Of a DNA stretch of 64,000 nt, positions 44,731 through 53,644 are shown piece after piece. The notes beneath the pieces were generated by a model. That model made no database searches. It was given only the letters and a program-made list of their open reading frames with translations, and was not told where the DNA came from. The position numbers were made by a program, and so were the translations under genes. The stretch covers positions 3,348,001-3,412,000 of the forward strand of contig OY969556.1 in the NCBI GenBank assembly GCA_963701015.1. The letters run 5' to 3'. Numbering within the stretch: the stretch's first letter is position 1; every line of letters begins with the position of its first letter. Source of the stretch: MFD09286-c1 sp963701015 (GTDB lineage Bacteria; Bacteroidota; Bacteroidia; Bacteroidales; DTGW01).

Positions 44731-46545
44731 ATGATAAAAAAAATTCCAGGATATTATTTTATGTTTATTTCAGTATTTGCAATTTGTACAAATATATTTT
44801 CTTTACCTGATGTTAGTAAAGTTCAATACACTTCGGCAGAAACAAAAAAATTAGAAAAAGCGGATAAAGAAGCTGATAAAGCTGCCGATAAAATGAAAGA
44901 AGCCGATAAAATGTATGCTGATATTACCGCCAAACAGGCTGATTTAACAGCTGAAGAAACCGATAAATTAAATAATAAAGCAATGCAAAAGCAGATTGAA
45001 TCGCTTCAGCAGCTTAAGGGTGCTAATATTATGCGTTTTGAGGTTTATAGTTCAAAGATGGATGAATTTTGGAAAACTTATGCCGGAAATGCTGATGCAA
45101 TGGCATATGCTAAATCACTGGAAAGCAGTTCACGTTCTAAATATCAGACATCAATTAATAAATACAAGGATGCGGAAAACACTGTGGATAAGTTATTATC
45201 ATACTCAAAAATGACAACAGCATCAGATGATCTTACAAAATCGGTTGATGGTATGAAACAAGCATTGGAACAAACTGTTAAGACCACCGAAACATCTTCA
45301 GTAACTGCTACAAATGAAACCATGGCAGTTCAGGTTCCAAAAGATTCAATTCCAAAGGACACAGTAGCTAAAACTGCTGTAAAAGAGCAAGAATCACCGG
45401 CTACGGTTCTGCAACCAGTTCTGAAACCAGATTCCGCTCCGAAAATTGCTGAGTCACCACATGCAATTGAATCCAACAATCTGCAAATTGATACAAGTGC
45501 TAACGCTCCATCGTCAAAACCGCAAAATATATACCAGGCTGTAAAAATTGATGAAACAATGATTGATAAATTCAATCAATTTCTAAAGGAAAAATATCCA
45601 AAAGATTATGAAAAAATAATCATTGACTTTTCGAGCTTGAATTTTAATGATATTCAGTCACTAAAAGATACCTGGGATAACTACATATACGGTCCGGAAT
45701 TAATTGCTAATGAACAAGCAAAGGTTGATTCAATAAAAAAAGCCCAACAGGACAGCGCTTTGCTTGCATCTGCTAAAATAAATAATCAAAATACAGATTC
45801 TGTTCAGAATAAAATTACAACAGAACAGAAAAATAAAGTAACTTCAGAAAATTACCCAACTAAAACCAAGAATAAAAGGGCTATTCAAAATAATAATAAT
45901 ATAGTTAAACCTGGATTTAATTCTGAAAATACTTCAGAGGAAGCAAGCCTTTCTCAAAAATGGCATAAAAAATCCTTTCCCGATACTTCGCAGGTAAATG
46001 GATTTACATTTAAGGTTCAAATTGCCGCCTGCCGTGTCCCACTGAATAAAGAACTGATGGATGCAATTTACAATGGCAATGAAATTCCTGAAGAAATTTA
46101 TAATAGTGAATGGTATGAATATGTTATTGGTCCATTTAAAACATATGACGAAGCGATTGTTTTCAGAGAAAGCTGTGGAGTTAAAGATGCATTTATAGTT
46201 GGTTATATAAATAATCATATAATCAATAAGTTTAACGCATTAGTTAAACCTCAGGATTTATCAAAAACTTTAATTAACTTTAATACACCTGTAGGTGTAA
46301 CCTTTAAAGTTCAAGTTGCTGCGAGCCGAAAAGAAATTGACACCGAAGAACTTAAAAAAATATATGAAAAAACTGAAATTATTCAAAACTCAGTGGAAGA
46401 CGGTTGGAACAAATACATAATTGATTGTGGAACTGATTATGCCAAAGCCTGTGATTTATTGAAAAACAGTAATGTTAAAGGAGCATTTATAGCTGCTTAT
46501 AAGGATGGCGTGAGAGTTTCATTCAAAAATATTTTTAGAAAATAG
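44731..46545 (+). CDS. Exported coiled-coil protein with two SPOR-like domains
   Basis: A 604-aa protein with a signal peptide (YYFMFISVFAICTNIFS). Residues about 30-190 are charged and heptad-like, with AD/KADK repeats (KADKEADKAADKMKEADKMYAD): a long coiled coil. A Pro/Thr/Ser-rich linker of about 90 residues follows, then a compact segment (MIDKFNQFLKEKYPKDYEKI). The C-terminus has two similar units, each opening with FKVQIAACR or FKVQVAASR (about 428 and 525) and ending in an AFI.. strand. These look like divergent SPOR domains, which would bind peptidoglycan. It lies 25 bases before the Wza-like gene, so it is probably part of the polysaccharide export machine. Confidence 0.8.
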   Translation: MIKKIPGYYFMFISVFAICTNIFSLPDVSKVQYTSAETKKLEKADKEADKAADKMKEADKMYADITAKQADLTAEETDKLNNKAMQKQIESLQQLKGANIMRFEVYSSKMDEFWKTYAGNADAMAYAKSLESSSRSKYQTSINKYKDAENTVDKLLSYSKMTTASDDLTKSVDGMKQALEQTVKTTETSSVTATNETMAVQVPKDSIPKDTVAKTAVKEQESPATVLQPVLKPDSAPKIAESPHAIESNNLQIDTSANAPSSKPQNIYQAVKIDETMIDKFNQFLKEKYPKDYEKIIIDFSSLNFNDIQSLKDTWDNYIYGPELIANEQAKVDSIKKAQQDSALLASAKINNQNTDSVQNKITTEQKNKVTSENYPTKTKNKRAIQNNNNIVKPGFNSENTSEEASLSQKWHKKSFPDTSQVNGFTFKVQIAACRVPLNKELMDAIYNGNEIPEEIYNSEWYEYVIGPFKTYDEAIVFRESCGVKDAFIVGYINNHIINKFNALVKPQDLSKTLINFNTPVGVTFKVQVAASRKEIDTEELKKIYEKTEIIQNSVEDGWNKYIIDCGTDYAKACDLLKNSNVKGAFIAAYKDGVRVSFKNIFRK

Positions 46546-46570
46546 TACAAAAATTTAAAACCAATTACTG

Positions 46571-47341
46571 ATGAGACATTTACCTAAATTCAAAATTCAT
46601 AACCTTGTTATTGTTTTAGCCCTGTTATTAGCTAGTTCATGTGTACAACTGAGCAAAGTAAGACTGTTGCAGGGAACAAAAGTTGGAACTGATAACAGTT
46701 TCGATAACAGCAAAAAAACAACTTACCATTTAGAAGTAGGCGACCATTTATACATTAAGGTCTATAGTCTGGATCCTAAAACCAGTAGATTCTTTCAATC
46801 GGATTTGCCTTCGTTAATGAACCCAACATATCTCTATTTAAATAGCTATGTAATTGACGAACAGGGCTATATAAGTTTTTCATTTATAGATAAAATGTAT
46901 GTAAAAGGGCTTACAATAGAAGAAGCACGATCGCAAATACAAAAATCAATAAATGAGTATTTTAAGGAAGCTACAGTGTTACTTCGTTTGGTAAACTTTC
47001 AGGTTGCAATTTTAGGTGAAGTTAATAGTCCGGGTAGTTTTACAATAGATAAAGATCAAATAACTATATTTCAGGCTCTTGGATTAGCAGGCGGAGTGAA
47101 AGATTTTGCCAATGTCAAAAAAGTTAAGCTTGTTCGTCAGACATTAAAAGGATCGGATATATATTATCTCGATTTAACCCAAGCAAATATTTTATCGAGT
47201 GATTATTATTATCTGATGCCCAATGATATTTTATACTTTGAACCACGTGCAGCTAAAAACTTTGCTTTTACACAGTTCCCATACGGTACGATATTTGGAA
47301 TACTTTCTTTAGGTATTTCAATGTATGTGTTGCTTAAATAA
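46571..47341 (+). CDS. Polysaccharide export protein (Wza-like), lipoprotein
   Basis: A 256-aa outer-membrane lipoprotein (lipobox Cys24, LLASSC). The Poly_export domain is at about residues 50-135 (YHLEVGDHLYIKVYSLDP, YVIDEQGYISFSFIDKMYVKGLTIEEARSQI), followed by an SLBB-type domain (VAILGEVNSPGSFTIDKDQITIFQALGLAGG). A hydrophobic C-terminal helix ends the protein (FAFTQFPYGTIFGILSLGISMYVLL), in the position of Wza's alpha-barrel helix. It should form the secretion channel for exopolysaccharide. It lies 33 bases before the Wzc-like kinase gene, the usual partner. Confidence 0.92.
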   Translation: MRHLPKFKIHNLVIVLALLLASSCVQLSKVRLLQGTKVGTDNSFDNSKKTTYHLEVGDHLYIKVYSLDPKTSRFFQSDLPSLMNPTYLYLNSYVIDEQGYISFSFIDKMYVKGLTIEEARSQIQKSINEYFKEATVLLRLVNFQVAILGEVNSPGSFTIDKDQITIFQALGLAGGVKDFANVKKVKLVRQTLKGSDIYYLDLTQANILSSDYYYLMPNDILYFEPRAAKNFAFTQFPYGTIFGILSLGISMYVLLK

Positions 47342-47374
47342 TTTTGATAAAATACAGCACATTACAACATAAAG

Positions 47375-49798
47375 ATGGAAAACAGCCCGATAATTGAAAA
47401 AAGGGAGTCCCTTATTTCGAAAGAATTTTTATTTAAAATTAAGAATCACTGGTTTGCATGCTTAGTTTCGTTGATTGTTTGTATTTTTATTTCAATTATT
47501 ATTAACCATTATACTCTTCCTGTTTATAATGTATCAACTACAATTTTGTTGAAAAGGGAAAAACCATTACTTGAAATTCAAGGTTCGCAGGGAATTGGAT
47601 CATTGGAAAGCCAATTAATGGTAAGCAATGAAGTTGAAGCAATAAAATCTATTTGGATTTTGGAAAAAGCGTTGTCAAATTTGGATTTTGGTGTCTCCTA
47701 TTACCAAAAAGTTCCTTTTGATATGAGGGAACTATATAAAAGTTGCCCATTTCAAATTATACCTGATAGTTTACATCCCCAAATTTCGGATACTTTTTTC
47801 AATGTTTTATATAATAGCGATTCGACTTTTGTTTTATCAATTGATGCTAAAAATGTATCGATATTGAATTTAATTTCACAACAAACTGTTGAGTCTTACC
47901 CGGAAATAAAATTTGCTAAAACATATCATTGTAATACTAAAATAAATGAAGATTTATTTTCATTCAAATTTGTTCAAAATAAAAAAATAAAAGGTTTAAA
48001 AGGTGAATCGTATTGGTTTTCAATACAATCAAAGGAGGCTATAATTAGCACGTACAGAAATTTATCAGTTACATCATTAAACAACTCTACAGTATTGCGG
48101 TTAAGTATCGAAGGCAACAATATTCCTAAATTGGTTGATTTACTAAATAAAGTATCTGAAGCATTTCTTGAAAAATCAATAGAGAAAAAAAATATATCAG
48201 CAATAAATACCGTTAAATTTATTGACAATCAATTGATTATAATGAGCGATTCATTAAGATTTGCCGAAAAAAAATTGCAGGATTATCAATCGTCACATAA
48301 AGTCATGGATATTGACTTTCTTACGCAACAAATTTATAGTTCGCTTGATGAATCACAAAAAGAAAAGGCTGAACTTACAGTAAAACTAAAATATCTTAAT
48401 TATTTAAAAGATTATTTCGAAAAAAATAATGATAACGATCAATTTATAACACCTGCAACTTTTGGATTAGATAACAGCACTTTGCAAACCATTCTCGATG
48501 AGTTAAAAAATAGAATTGATGAAAAGAACCAGTTGAAATTTATTCTTAAAAAAGATATTCCTAATGTTTCTACCGATGATGGCACAATTGAAGGAATTAA
48601 AAAAACAGTAATCGAGAATGTAAATAATATGATAAGTGCAATAAATTTTTCTATTTCCGAATCGGATAAAAAGATAAACGAAGTTTCAGAAAAAGCAATG
48701 CACCTGCCTCAAATTAACCGTGAACTATTTGAATACAAAAAAACATTTCAGCTTAATAATGATATATGCACAATGCTTTTGAACAAAAAAAGTGATATTC
48801 AAATAACAAAAGCCGGATTGGTGCCCGATCATGAAATTATTAATCCAGCAAATGCACGAGACACTTTTAAAGTTTCGCCCAATGAAAAAAGAAATTTAAT
48901 GCTGGCAATTATATTAGGCTTGGGAATTCCAATAATCATAATACTTATAAATGATTATTTTAATGAAAAAATAAGAAGCATAAGTGATATTGAAAGGGTG
49001 ACAAATTTTCCAATACTTGGTCATATAATCCGAAATAAATCCGAATCATTCGACCCTGTTTTAGAAGAGCCCAACTCGTTGATAGCAGAATCGTTCCGAT
49101 CGTTGCGTACAAATTTCCAATTTGTTGCCGTACCAAACGATAAGCATGTTATATTAATTACTTCATCTATTATGGATGAGGGCAAAAGTTATGTCAGCCT
49201 AAACCTTGCATCGAGTTTTGCATTATTCGGTAAAAAAACAATTTTGTTAAGTTTCGATTTACGAAAACCAATCAGAAGCCTTCCATTCGGTTTAAAAAAT
49301 GATATTGGTATAAGCACTTTTCTTAGCAACAATTGTACATTGGATAAATGCATAAATAAAACTACCAATGAAAATTTAAACATTATTTTGCCCGGACCAA
49401 TTCCTCCAAATCCCAACGAATTAATAGCTTCGAATTATACAAAAGAACTTATAGAAAATCTCGTAAAAGATTATGACTATATAATAATTGACACTCCGCC
49501 AATAGGAATGATTGCCGATGCTTTATTATTATTTAAATATGCCGATGTAAAAATTTTAATGGTACGTCACAACACCACAAATAAGAGTATGTTACATAAT
49601 ATAGCATCCACGTTAACAAATCGAAAAATTGAAAATGTGAATATAATAATTAACGATTTACCCGTGATTAAAAACAAATACGGCTATGGGTATAGTTATG
49701 GCTATGGCTACAATCATAATTATGGATACGGTTATGGTTACTATAATAAGCAAAATATAAAAAATAATATATTTAGAAAAATATTTAGAAATTCATGA
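47375..49798 (+). CDS. Polysaccharide co-polymerase / BY-kinase (Wzc-like)
   Basis: An 807-aa inner-membrane protein. The Wzz/GumC chain-length region has TM1 at about 27-47 and TM2 at about 508-528, with long periplasmic coiled coil between. The cytoplasmic BY-kinase domain starts at about 555: SFRSLRTNFQF, Walker A ITSSIMDEGKSYVSLNLA (the first Gly of the usual G-E-G-K is Asp), Walker A' LLSFDLRKP and Walker B YIIIDTPPIGMIADA. The C-terminus (about 768-790) has 11 Tyr in 22 residues alternating with Gly, followed by a basic end. Autophosphorylation of such a cluster controls polymer length in Wzc. No glycosyltransferase follows; the repeat at 49799 begins right after the stop codon. Confidence 0.93.
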   Translation: MENSPIIEKRESLISKEFLFKIKNHWFACLVSLIVCIFISIIINHYTLPVYNVSTTILLKREKPLLEIQGSQGIGSLESQLMVSNEVEAIKSIWILEKALSNLDFGVSYYQKVPFDMRELYKSCPFQIIPDSLHPQISDTFFNVLYNSDSTFVLSIDAKNVSILNLISQQTVESYPEIKFAKTYHCNTKINEDLFSFKFVQNKKIKGLKGESYWFSIQSKEAIISTYRNLSVTSLNNSTVLRLSIEGNNIPKLVDLLNKVSEAFLEKSIEKKNISAINTVKFIDNQLIIMSDSLRFAEKKLQDYQSSHKVMDIDFLTQQIYSSLDESQKEKAELTVKLKYLNYLKDYFEKNNDNDQFITPATFGLDNSTLQTILDELKNRIDEKNQLKFILKKDIPNVSTDDGTIEGIKKTVIENVNNMISAINFSISESDKKINEVSEKAMHLPQINRELFEYKKTFQLNNDICTMLLNKKSDIQITKAGLVPDHEIINPANARDTFKVSPNEKRNLMLAIILGLGIPIIIILINDYFNEKIRSISDIERVTNFPILGHIIRNKSESFDPVLEEPNSLIAESFRSLRTNFQFVAVPNDKHVILITSSIMDEGKSYVSLNLASSFALFGKKTILLSFDLRKPIRSLPFGLKNDIGISTFLSNNCTLDKCINKTTNENLNIILPGPIPPNPNELIASNYTKELIENLVKDYDYIIIDTPPIGMIADALLLFKYADVKILMVRHNTTNKSMLHNIASTLTNRKIENVNIIINDLPVIKNKYGYGYSYGYGYNHNYGYGYGYYNKQNIKNNIFRKIFRNS

Positions 49799-49840
49799 TT
49801 GTTCTTTGTTCTTTGTTCTTTGTTCTTTGTTCTTTGTTCT
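49799..49840 (+). repeat. Heptanucleotide tandem repeat, six copies of TTGTTCT
   Basis: Six perfect TTGTTCT units fill 42 bases, starting at the base after the wzc-like stop codon (TGA 49796-49798) and ending 12 bases before the tatD ATG. Seven-base units can slip during replication. A change would alter the spacing to tatD and the frame of the open reading through the repeat. Confidence 0.97.
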
Positions 49841-49852
49841 TATATTAAAATT

Positions 49853-50614
49853 ATGTCATATATAGATACCCACTGCCATTTATTTTTAGAAGAATTCCAA
49901 ACGGATTACGATTCGGTAATAAATAGAGCAATTGAGACAGGAATTGTAGAAATGGTTATTCCAAACATTGATTCTGAAAGCATTATACCACTTATACAAC
50001 TTTGTGAAAAATATCCAAATAATTTATTTCCGACACTTGGTGTACATCCATGTTCAATCAAGGAGAATTATATAGATGAACTGAAACATCATGAACAAAT
50101 TCTAAAAGAGAATAAGTTTATAGCTATAGGCGAAATAGGTATTGATTTATACTGGGGCAAAACTTATTTAAAAGAACAAATTAATGCGCTTGAAATGCAA
50201 ATTAACTGGGCAATCGATTTCGATTTACCCATTATATTGCATTGTCGCGAATCATTTTCGCAAGTATTTAATATTGTGAAAAAATATAAAAATTTACGAG
50301 GCGTATTTCATGCATTTTCTGGAAATTCGGTAGAAGCAAAAATGGTTACTGATCTTGGGTTTTATATCGGAATTGGAGGTGTAGTAACTTTTAAAAACTC
50401 AAACTTGGGAAAAGAAATAATTTATATACCATTAGAAAATATTGTTCTTGAAACTGACTCGCCTTATTTGACTCCTGTCCCGTTTCGTGGAAAACGAAAT
50501 GAACCAGCATATATTTCAATAATTGCCCAGAAACTTTCTGAATTATTTAATATTCCTTTGCAGGAAATTGAATCCACAACAACCCAAAATGCAAAGCAGC
50601 TATTCGGTATATAA
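49853..50614 (+). CDS. tatD: TatD-family metal-dependent hydrolase
   Basis: A 253-aa TIM-barrel metallohydrolase (3'-5' exonuclease/DNase in characterised members). The start is set at ATG 49853 (MSYIDTHCHLFLEEF), because the frame upstream runs through the repeat (FFVLCSLFFVLCS) and resembles nothing. Metal ligands: THCHLF, Glu in IAIGEIGIDLYWG, His in LPIILHCRESF, His in GVFHAFSGNSVE and Asp in VLETDSPYLTP. It is followed by ansA after 65 bases, a common pairing in this phylum. The repeat immediately upstream could affect its expression. Confidence 0.95.
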   Translation: MSYIDTHCHLFLEEFQTDYDSVINRAIETGIVEMVIPNIDSESIIPLIQLCEKYPNNLFPTLGVHPCSIKENYIDELKHHEQILKENKFIAIGEIGIDLYWGKTYLKEQINALEMQINWAIDFDLPIILHCRESFSQVFNIVKKYKNLRGVFHAFSGNSVEAKMVTDLGFYIGIGGVVTFKNSNLGKEIIYIPLENIVLETDSPYLTPVPFRGKRNEPAYISIIAQKLSELFNIPLQEIESTTTQNAKQLFGI

Positions 50615-50645
50615 GCAATGAAACGATAAATTGCTGAATTGCTTA
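50612..50645 (+). terminator. Weak hairpin after tatD
   Basis: TAAGCAAT (overlapping the tatD stop codon) and ATTGCTTA form perfect 8-base arms followed by TTTAA. Low GC makes termination uncertain. Confidence 0.35.
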
Positions 50646-50679
50646 TTTAAATATATCTTTATAGCTAAATAAATTAAAT

Positions 50680-51714
50680 GTGAATAACAATACTTCAATA
50701 TTGATTATTTATACAGGCGGTACTATTGGCATGATCCATGATCCTGAAACAGGTGCATTATCACCCTTCGATTTTGGTGAATTACTAAAACGTATGCCCG
50801 ATTTAAAAAGATTTGGTTTTAAATTAGCTTCCTATGCTTTTGATCCTCCGGTTGATTCAGCCAATGCCGATCCTGAATTTTGGGTAAAACTTGCTGAAGT
50901 AATTGAAATAAATTACGATTATTACGATGGGTTTGTAATTCTGCATGGAACTGATACAATGGCTTATACAGCATCAGCTTTAAGCTTTATGCTCGAAAAT
51001 TTACAAAAACCAATTATTTTTACCGGTTCGCAATTGCCAATTGGAGCGCTTCGTACTGACGGGAAGGAAAATTTAGTTACTTCAATTGAAATTGCCGCTG
51101 AAAAACGAAATGAAGTACCTGTTGTTCCTGAGGTTTGTATTTATTTCGAAAATAAACTTTATAGGGCAAACCGTTCAAGTAAATATAGCGCTGAACATTT
51201 CAATGCATTCCGGTCAGTTAATTATCCAACACTTGCTGAAGTTGGCATTCACATTCGGTATAATTACGGTGCTATACAATATCCAACCGTTCTTAGAACT
51301 TTGAAAGTGCATAAGAACCTTGATAACAATATAGTTATTCTTAAGATATTCCCTGGCATTAGCGAGAATGTTTTAAAATCTGTATTAGATACAAAAGGCT
51401 TAAAAGCTGTTGTTTTAGAAACATTCGGATCGGGAAATGCACCATCAAATGAATCATTTCTTCGTTATATTGAAAAGGCAGTTAATGATGGTATAATTAT
51501 TTTAAACGTATCACAATGCTTTGGAGGAAGTGTTGACATGGGAAAGTACAAAACCAGTGTAGCCCTTAAAAATTCAGGTGTTATAAGTGGATACGATTCC
51601 ACCACAGAATCAGCACTTACTAAATTAATGTTCCTTTTTGGGCAATGCCTTTCAATGGATGAAACTTATAAGGCAATTAACAAATCATTGCGCGGCGAAA
51701 TAACTATTTATTAA
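50680..51714 (+). CDS. ansA: L-asparaginase, type I
   Basis: Hydrolyses L-asparagine to aspartate and ammonia in the cytoplasm. It has 344 aa. The two threonine motifs are complete: IIYTGGTIGMI and the second signature HGTDTMAYTASALSFML. The C-terminal half has ETFGSGNAPS and NVSQCFGGSVDMGKY. No signal peptide, consistent with type I. The start is a GTG (50680); an ATG two bases upstream is out of frame and the next in-frame upstream codon triplets reach a stop without another start. The stop overlaps that of the convergent GH9 gene by four bases. Confidence 0.95.
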   Translation: MNNNTSILIIYTGGTIGMIHDPETGALSPFDFGELLKRMPDLKRFGFKLASYAFDPPVDSANADPEFWVKLAEVIEINYDYYDGFVILHGTDTMAYTASALSFMLENLQKPIIFTGSQLPIGALRTDGKENLVTSIEIAAEKRNEVPVVPEVCIYFENKLYRANRSSKYSAEHFNAFRSVNYPTLAEVGIHIRYNYGAIQYPTVLRTLKVHKNLDNNIVILKIFPGISENVLKSVLDTKGLKAVVLETFGSGNAPSNESFLRYIEKAVNDGIIILNVSQCFGGSVDMGKYKTSVALKNSGVISGYDSTTESALTKLMFLFGQCLSMDETYKAINKSLRGEITIY

Positions 51715-53462
51715 TATTTATCCTGCCCAATACAATCAATTGCACCAACAATAAAAAATAATGGAGCATTCCAGTTAATGGCAATTTCATTCGTTGGAAA
51801 ACTACATATATCATCAAAATACGATTTTGCAGGTGAATCGAATTCAATATTTTCTTTACAACTACCACGCCAGTCTTTGTGAGGTTCTCCGACCAAAAGA
51901 CCAGGAATAGGATCAACTATGCCGTCTGAACCCGAAATTCGATGATGAATATTCATGGGAGAAATGGTTCCGGCACCAGTAACAAAGCAATAACCAGTAG
52001 CATTTTTCCCTAATAAATAATCTAAATCGCCTTGGAAAGCATTTAAATAAATTTTATCATTTGTTAACTCATAGCTTATTATTTTAAGCATAGCTTCATT
52101 TGCAACGTCAGAATTGCTGCCCCATGTAAGATGATCGATACTCACTTTATAAGCAGAGGAATTATATTTTTCAACCAATTTATTTGTATAACCAACCAGT
52201 TTTTTAATTGCTAATTCCTTTAAAATTTTTAATGATGTATCGTTTGATAAAGCAAGGGAGATAATCCCCAAAGTTTCAACATTTCCCCATGAAGGAGTGG
52301 ATGCATCAAACTTTGATAAATCATTTAATGAAACCAATTGTTTACCCATACTCATAATACTAATTTCACAATTTGCCCAGAAAAATTCATCATCCAAATG
52401 ATTTTCGGAATAACCACCAGTGTGAATGTCATCGGGCTGTTTATAATATGCGACAGGATTTGCATTTGCCCAAGTTATTGCTTTTAATGCTGCTGTATAA
52501 CAAATTTTAGAAAGTGCTTTAAGTTCATTGTTCTTATCATTTGAAAATATTTGTGAAGCCTTTGCCATAACAGCAGCAAAATCAAGTGTTGCAGCAGTTG
52601 ATTTTTGAACCATATATCGTGGAGTAACAGCCTTATCTGGCATTATAAATGCATCAAAATTTTTATTTGTTACTTTATGATAAACACCTCCATCAGTTGT
52701 ATCTTGCATTGTAAGCATCCACTTAAGATTATACAGCAGCTCATCCACAACATCAGGAATATTGTTATTGCTTTCAGGGATATTCGTATTCAGGTTTTTA
52801 CAATATTCAGGAAACATTTGGTAAAATAACAACAAAGTATAGGTTGAAATTCCACTGTTTACAGTATACTTATTATAATCGCCAGCGTCATACCAACCAC
52901 CTGGACTTGAAACAATTGTTCCGGCGGGCCTGTTTGCAGATGCTGCAGATTCATGAATAATTACTGTTGTATCAGGATGTCCGGCGGGACGTGCCCATTT
53001 TCCACCAAATTCAGGCTTAATTTCAAATGATGCCCTGTTAAAATAAAATGCTTTTATAGCCATTTTAGCCAAATTATGGTATACTTTATTTTCAATCTTG
53101 AACGGATAAGAACACTCCTGTTTCCCTTCAATACATAATTTATATTCACCTGGAATAACTAAAGCAGAAAAATCTGCTGACCTAACACTATCCTTTGATA
53201 ATTCCCAATACGCAGGTTTTCCTAAAATTCCGGAAAATACACTTTTCCCATTTATAACATCTATAATATTAAATTTATCTGAAACACTTCTTATCAAAGC
53301 TATTTTGGAACCATTAGGCTGATATCCAACCTGATTTATTAATATATTGTTAATTGTATCAACTTTCATTATATCTGAAGCTATTAAACAATTAATTCCT
53401 ATATAAACGAATATAAATATTGAAATTAGCTTATAACAGTTTATTTTATTATAAATTCTCAT
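51711..53462 (-). CDS. GH9-family glycoside hydrolase (cellulase), exported
   Basis: A 583-aa endoglucanase-like enzyme. A signal-peptide region (LISIFIFVYIGINCLIAS) precedes the N-terminal Ig-like CelD domain (ILINQVGYQPNGSKIALIRS..VFSG). The (alpha/alpha)6 barrel follows, with GGWYDAGDYNKYTVNSG (catalytic Asp pair), the metal/active-site region NIHHRISGSDG and the terminal Glu segment FPTNEIAINWNAPLF. GH9 enzymes cut beta-1,4-glucan. Directly upstream on the same strand, beyond a terminator, is the GH94 cellobiose phosphorylase, which would use the products. No SusC/SusD gene adjoins. Confidence 0.93.
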   Translation of the reverse strand: MRIYNKINCYKLISIFIFVYIGINCLIASDIMKVDTINNILINQVGYQPNGSKIALIRSVSDKFNIIDVINGKSVFSGILGKPAYWELSKDSVRSADFSALVIPGEYKLCIEGKQECSYPFKIENKVYHNLAKMAIKAFYFNRASFEIKPEFGGKWARPAGHPDTTVIIHESAASANRPAGTIVSSPGGWYDAGDYNKYTVNSGISTYTLLLFYQMFPEYCKNLNTNIPESNNNIPDVVDELLYNLKWMLTMQDTTDGGVYHKVTNKNFDAFIMPDKAVTPRYMVQKSTAATLDFAAVMAKASQIFSNDKNNELKALSKICYTAALKAITWANANPVAYYKQPDDIHTGGYSENHLDDEFFWANCEISIMSMGKQLVSLNDLSKFDASTPSWGNVETLGIISLALSNDTSLKILKELAIKKLVGYTNKLVEKYNSSAYKVSIDHLTWGSNSDVANEAMLKIISYELTNDKIYLNAFQGDLDYLLGKNATGYCFVTGAGTISPMNIHHRISGSDGIVDPIPGLLVGEPHKDWRGSCKENIEFDSPAKSYFDDICSFPTNEIAINWNAPLFFIVGAIDCIGQDKY

Positions 53463-53586
53463 AATGGTTTAAATTTTAATTCCTGAATTATTTTATAAAT
53501 AACAAAAAATTTAAGCTAATTATCAGTTATAATTTTGTTAAATTTTGATTTAATAAGAAAGCTACCAACTTTTGTCGAATATTAAT

Positions 53587-53630
53587 AAAAAACACAAGGC
53601 CTTTTCATAACAATGAATAAACCTTGTGTT
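53587..53630 (-). terminator. Intrinsic terminator after the GH94 gene
   Basis: AACACAAGG and CCTTGTGTT, 9-base perfect arms with a 22-base loop, followed by TTTTTA on the minus strand, 15 bases after the GH94 stop. Confidence 0.8.
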
Positions 53631-53644
53631 CGAATATATTAAAA

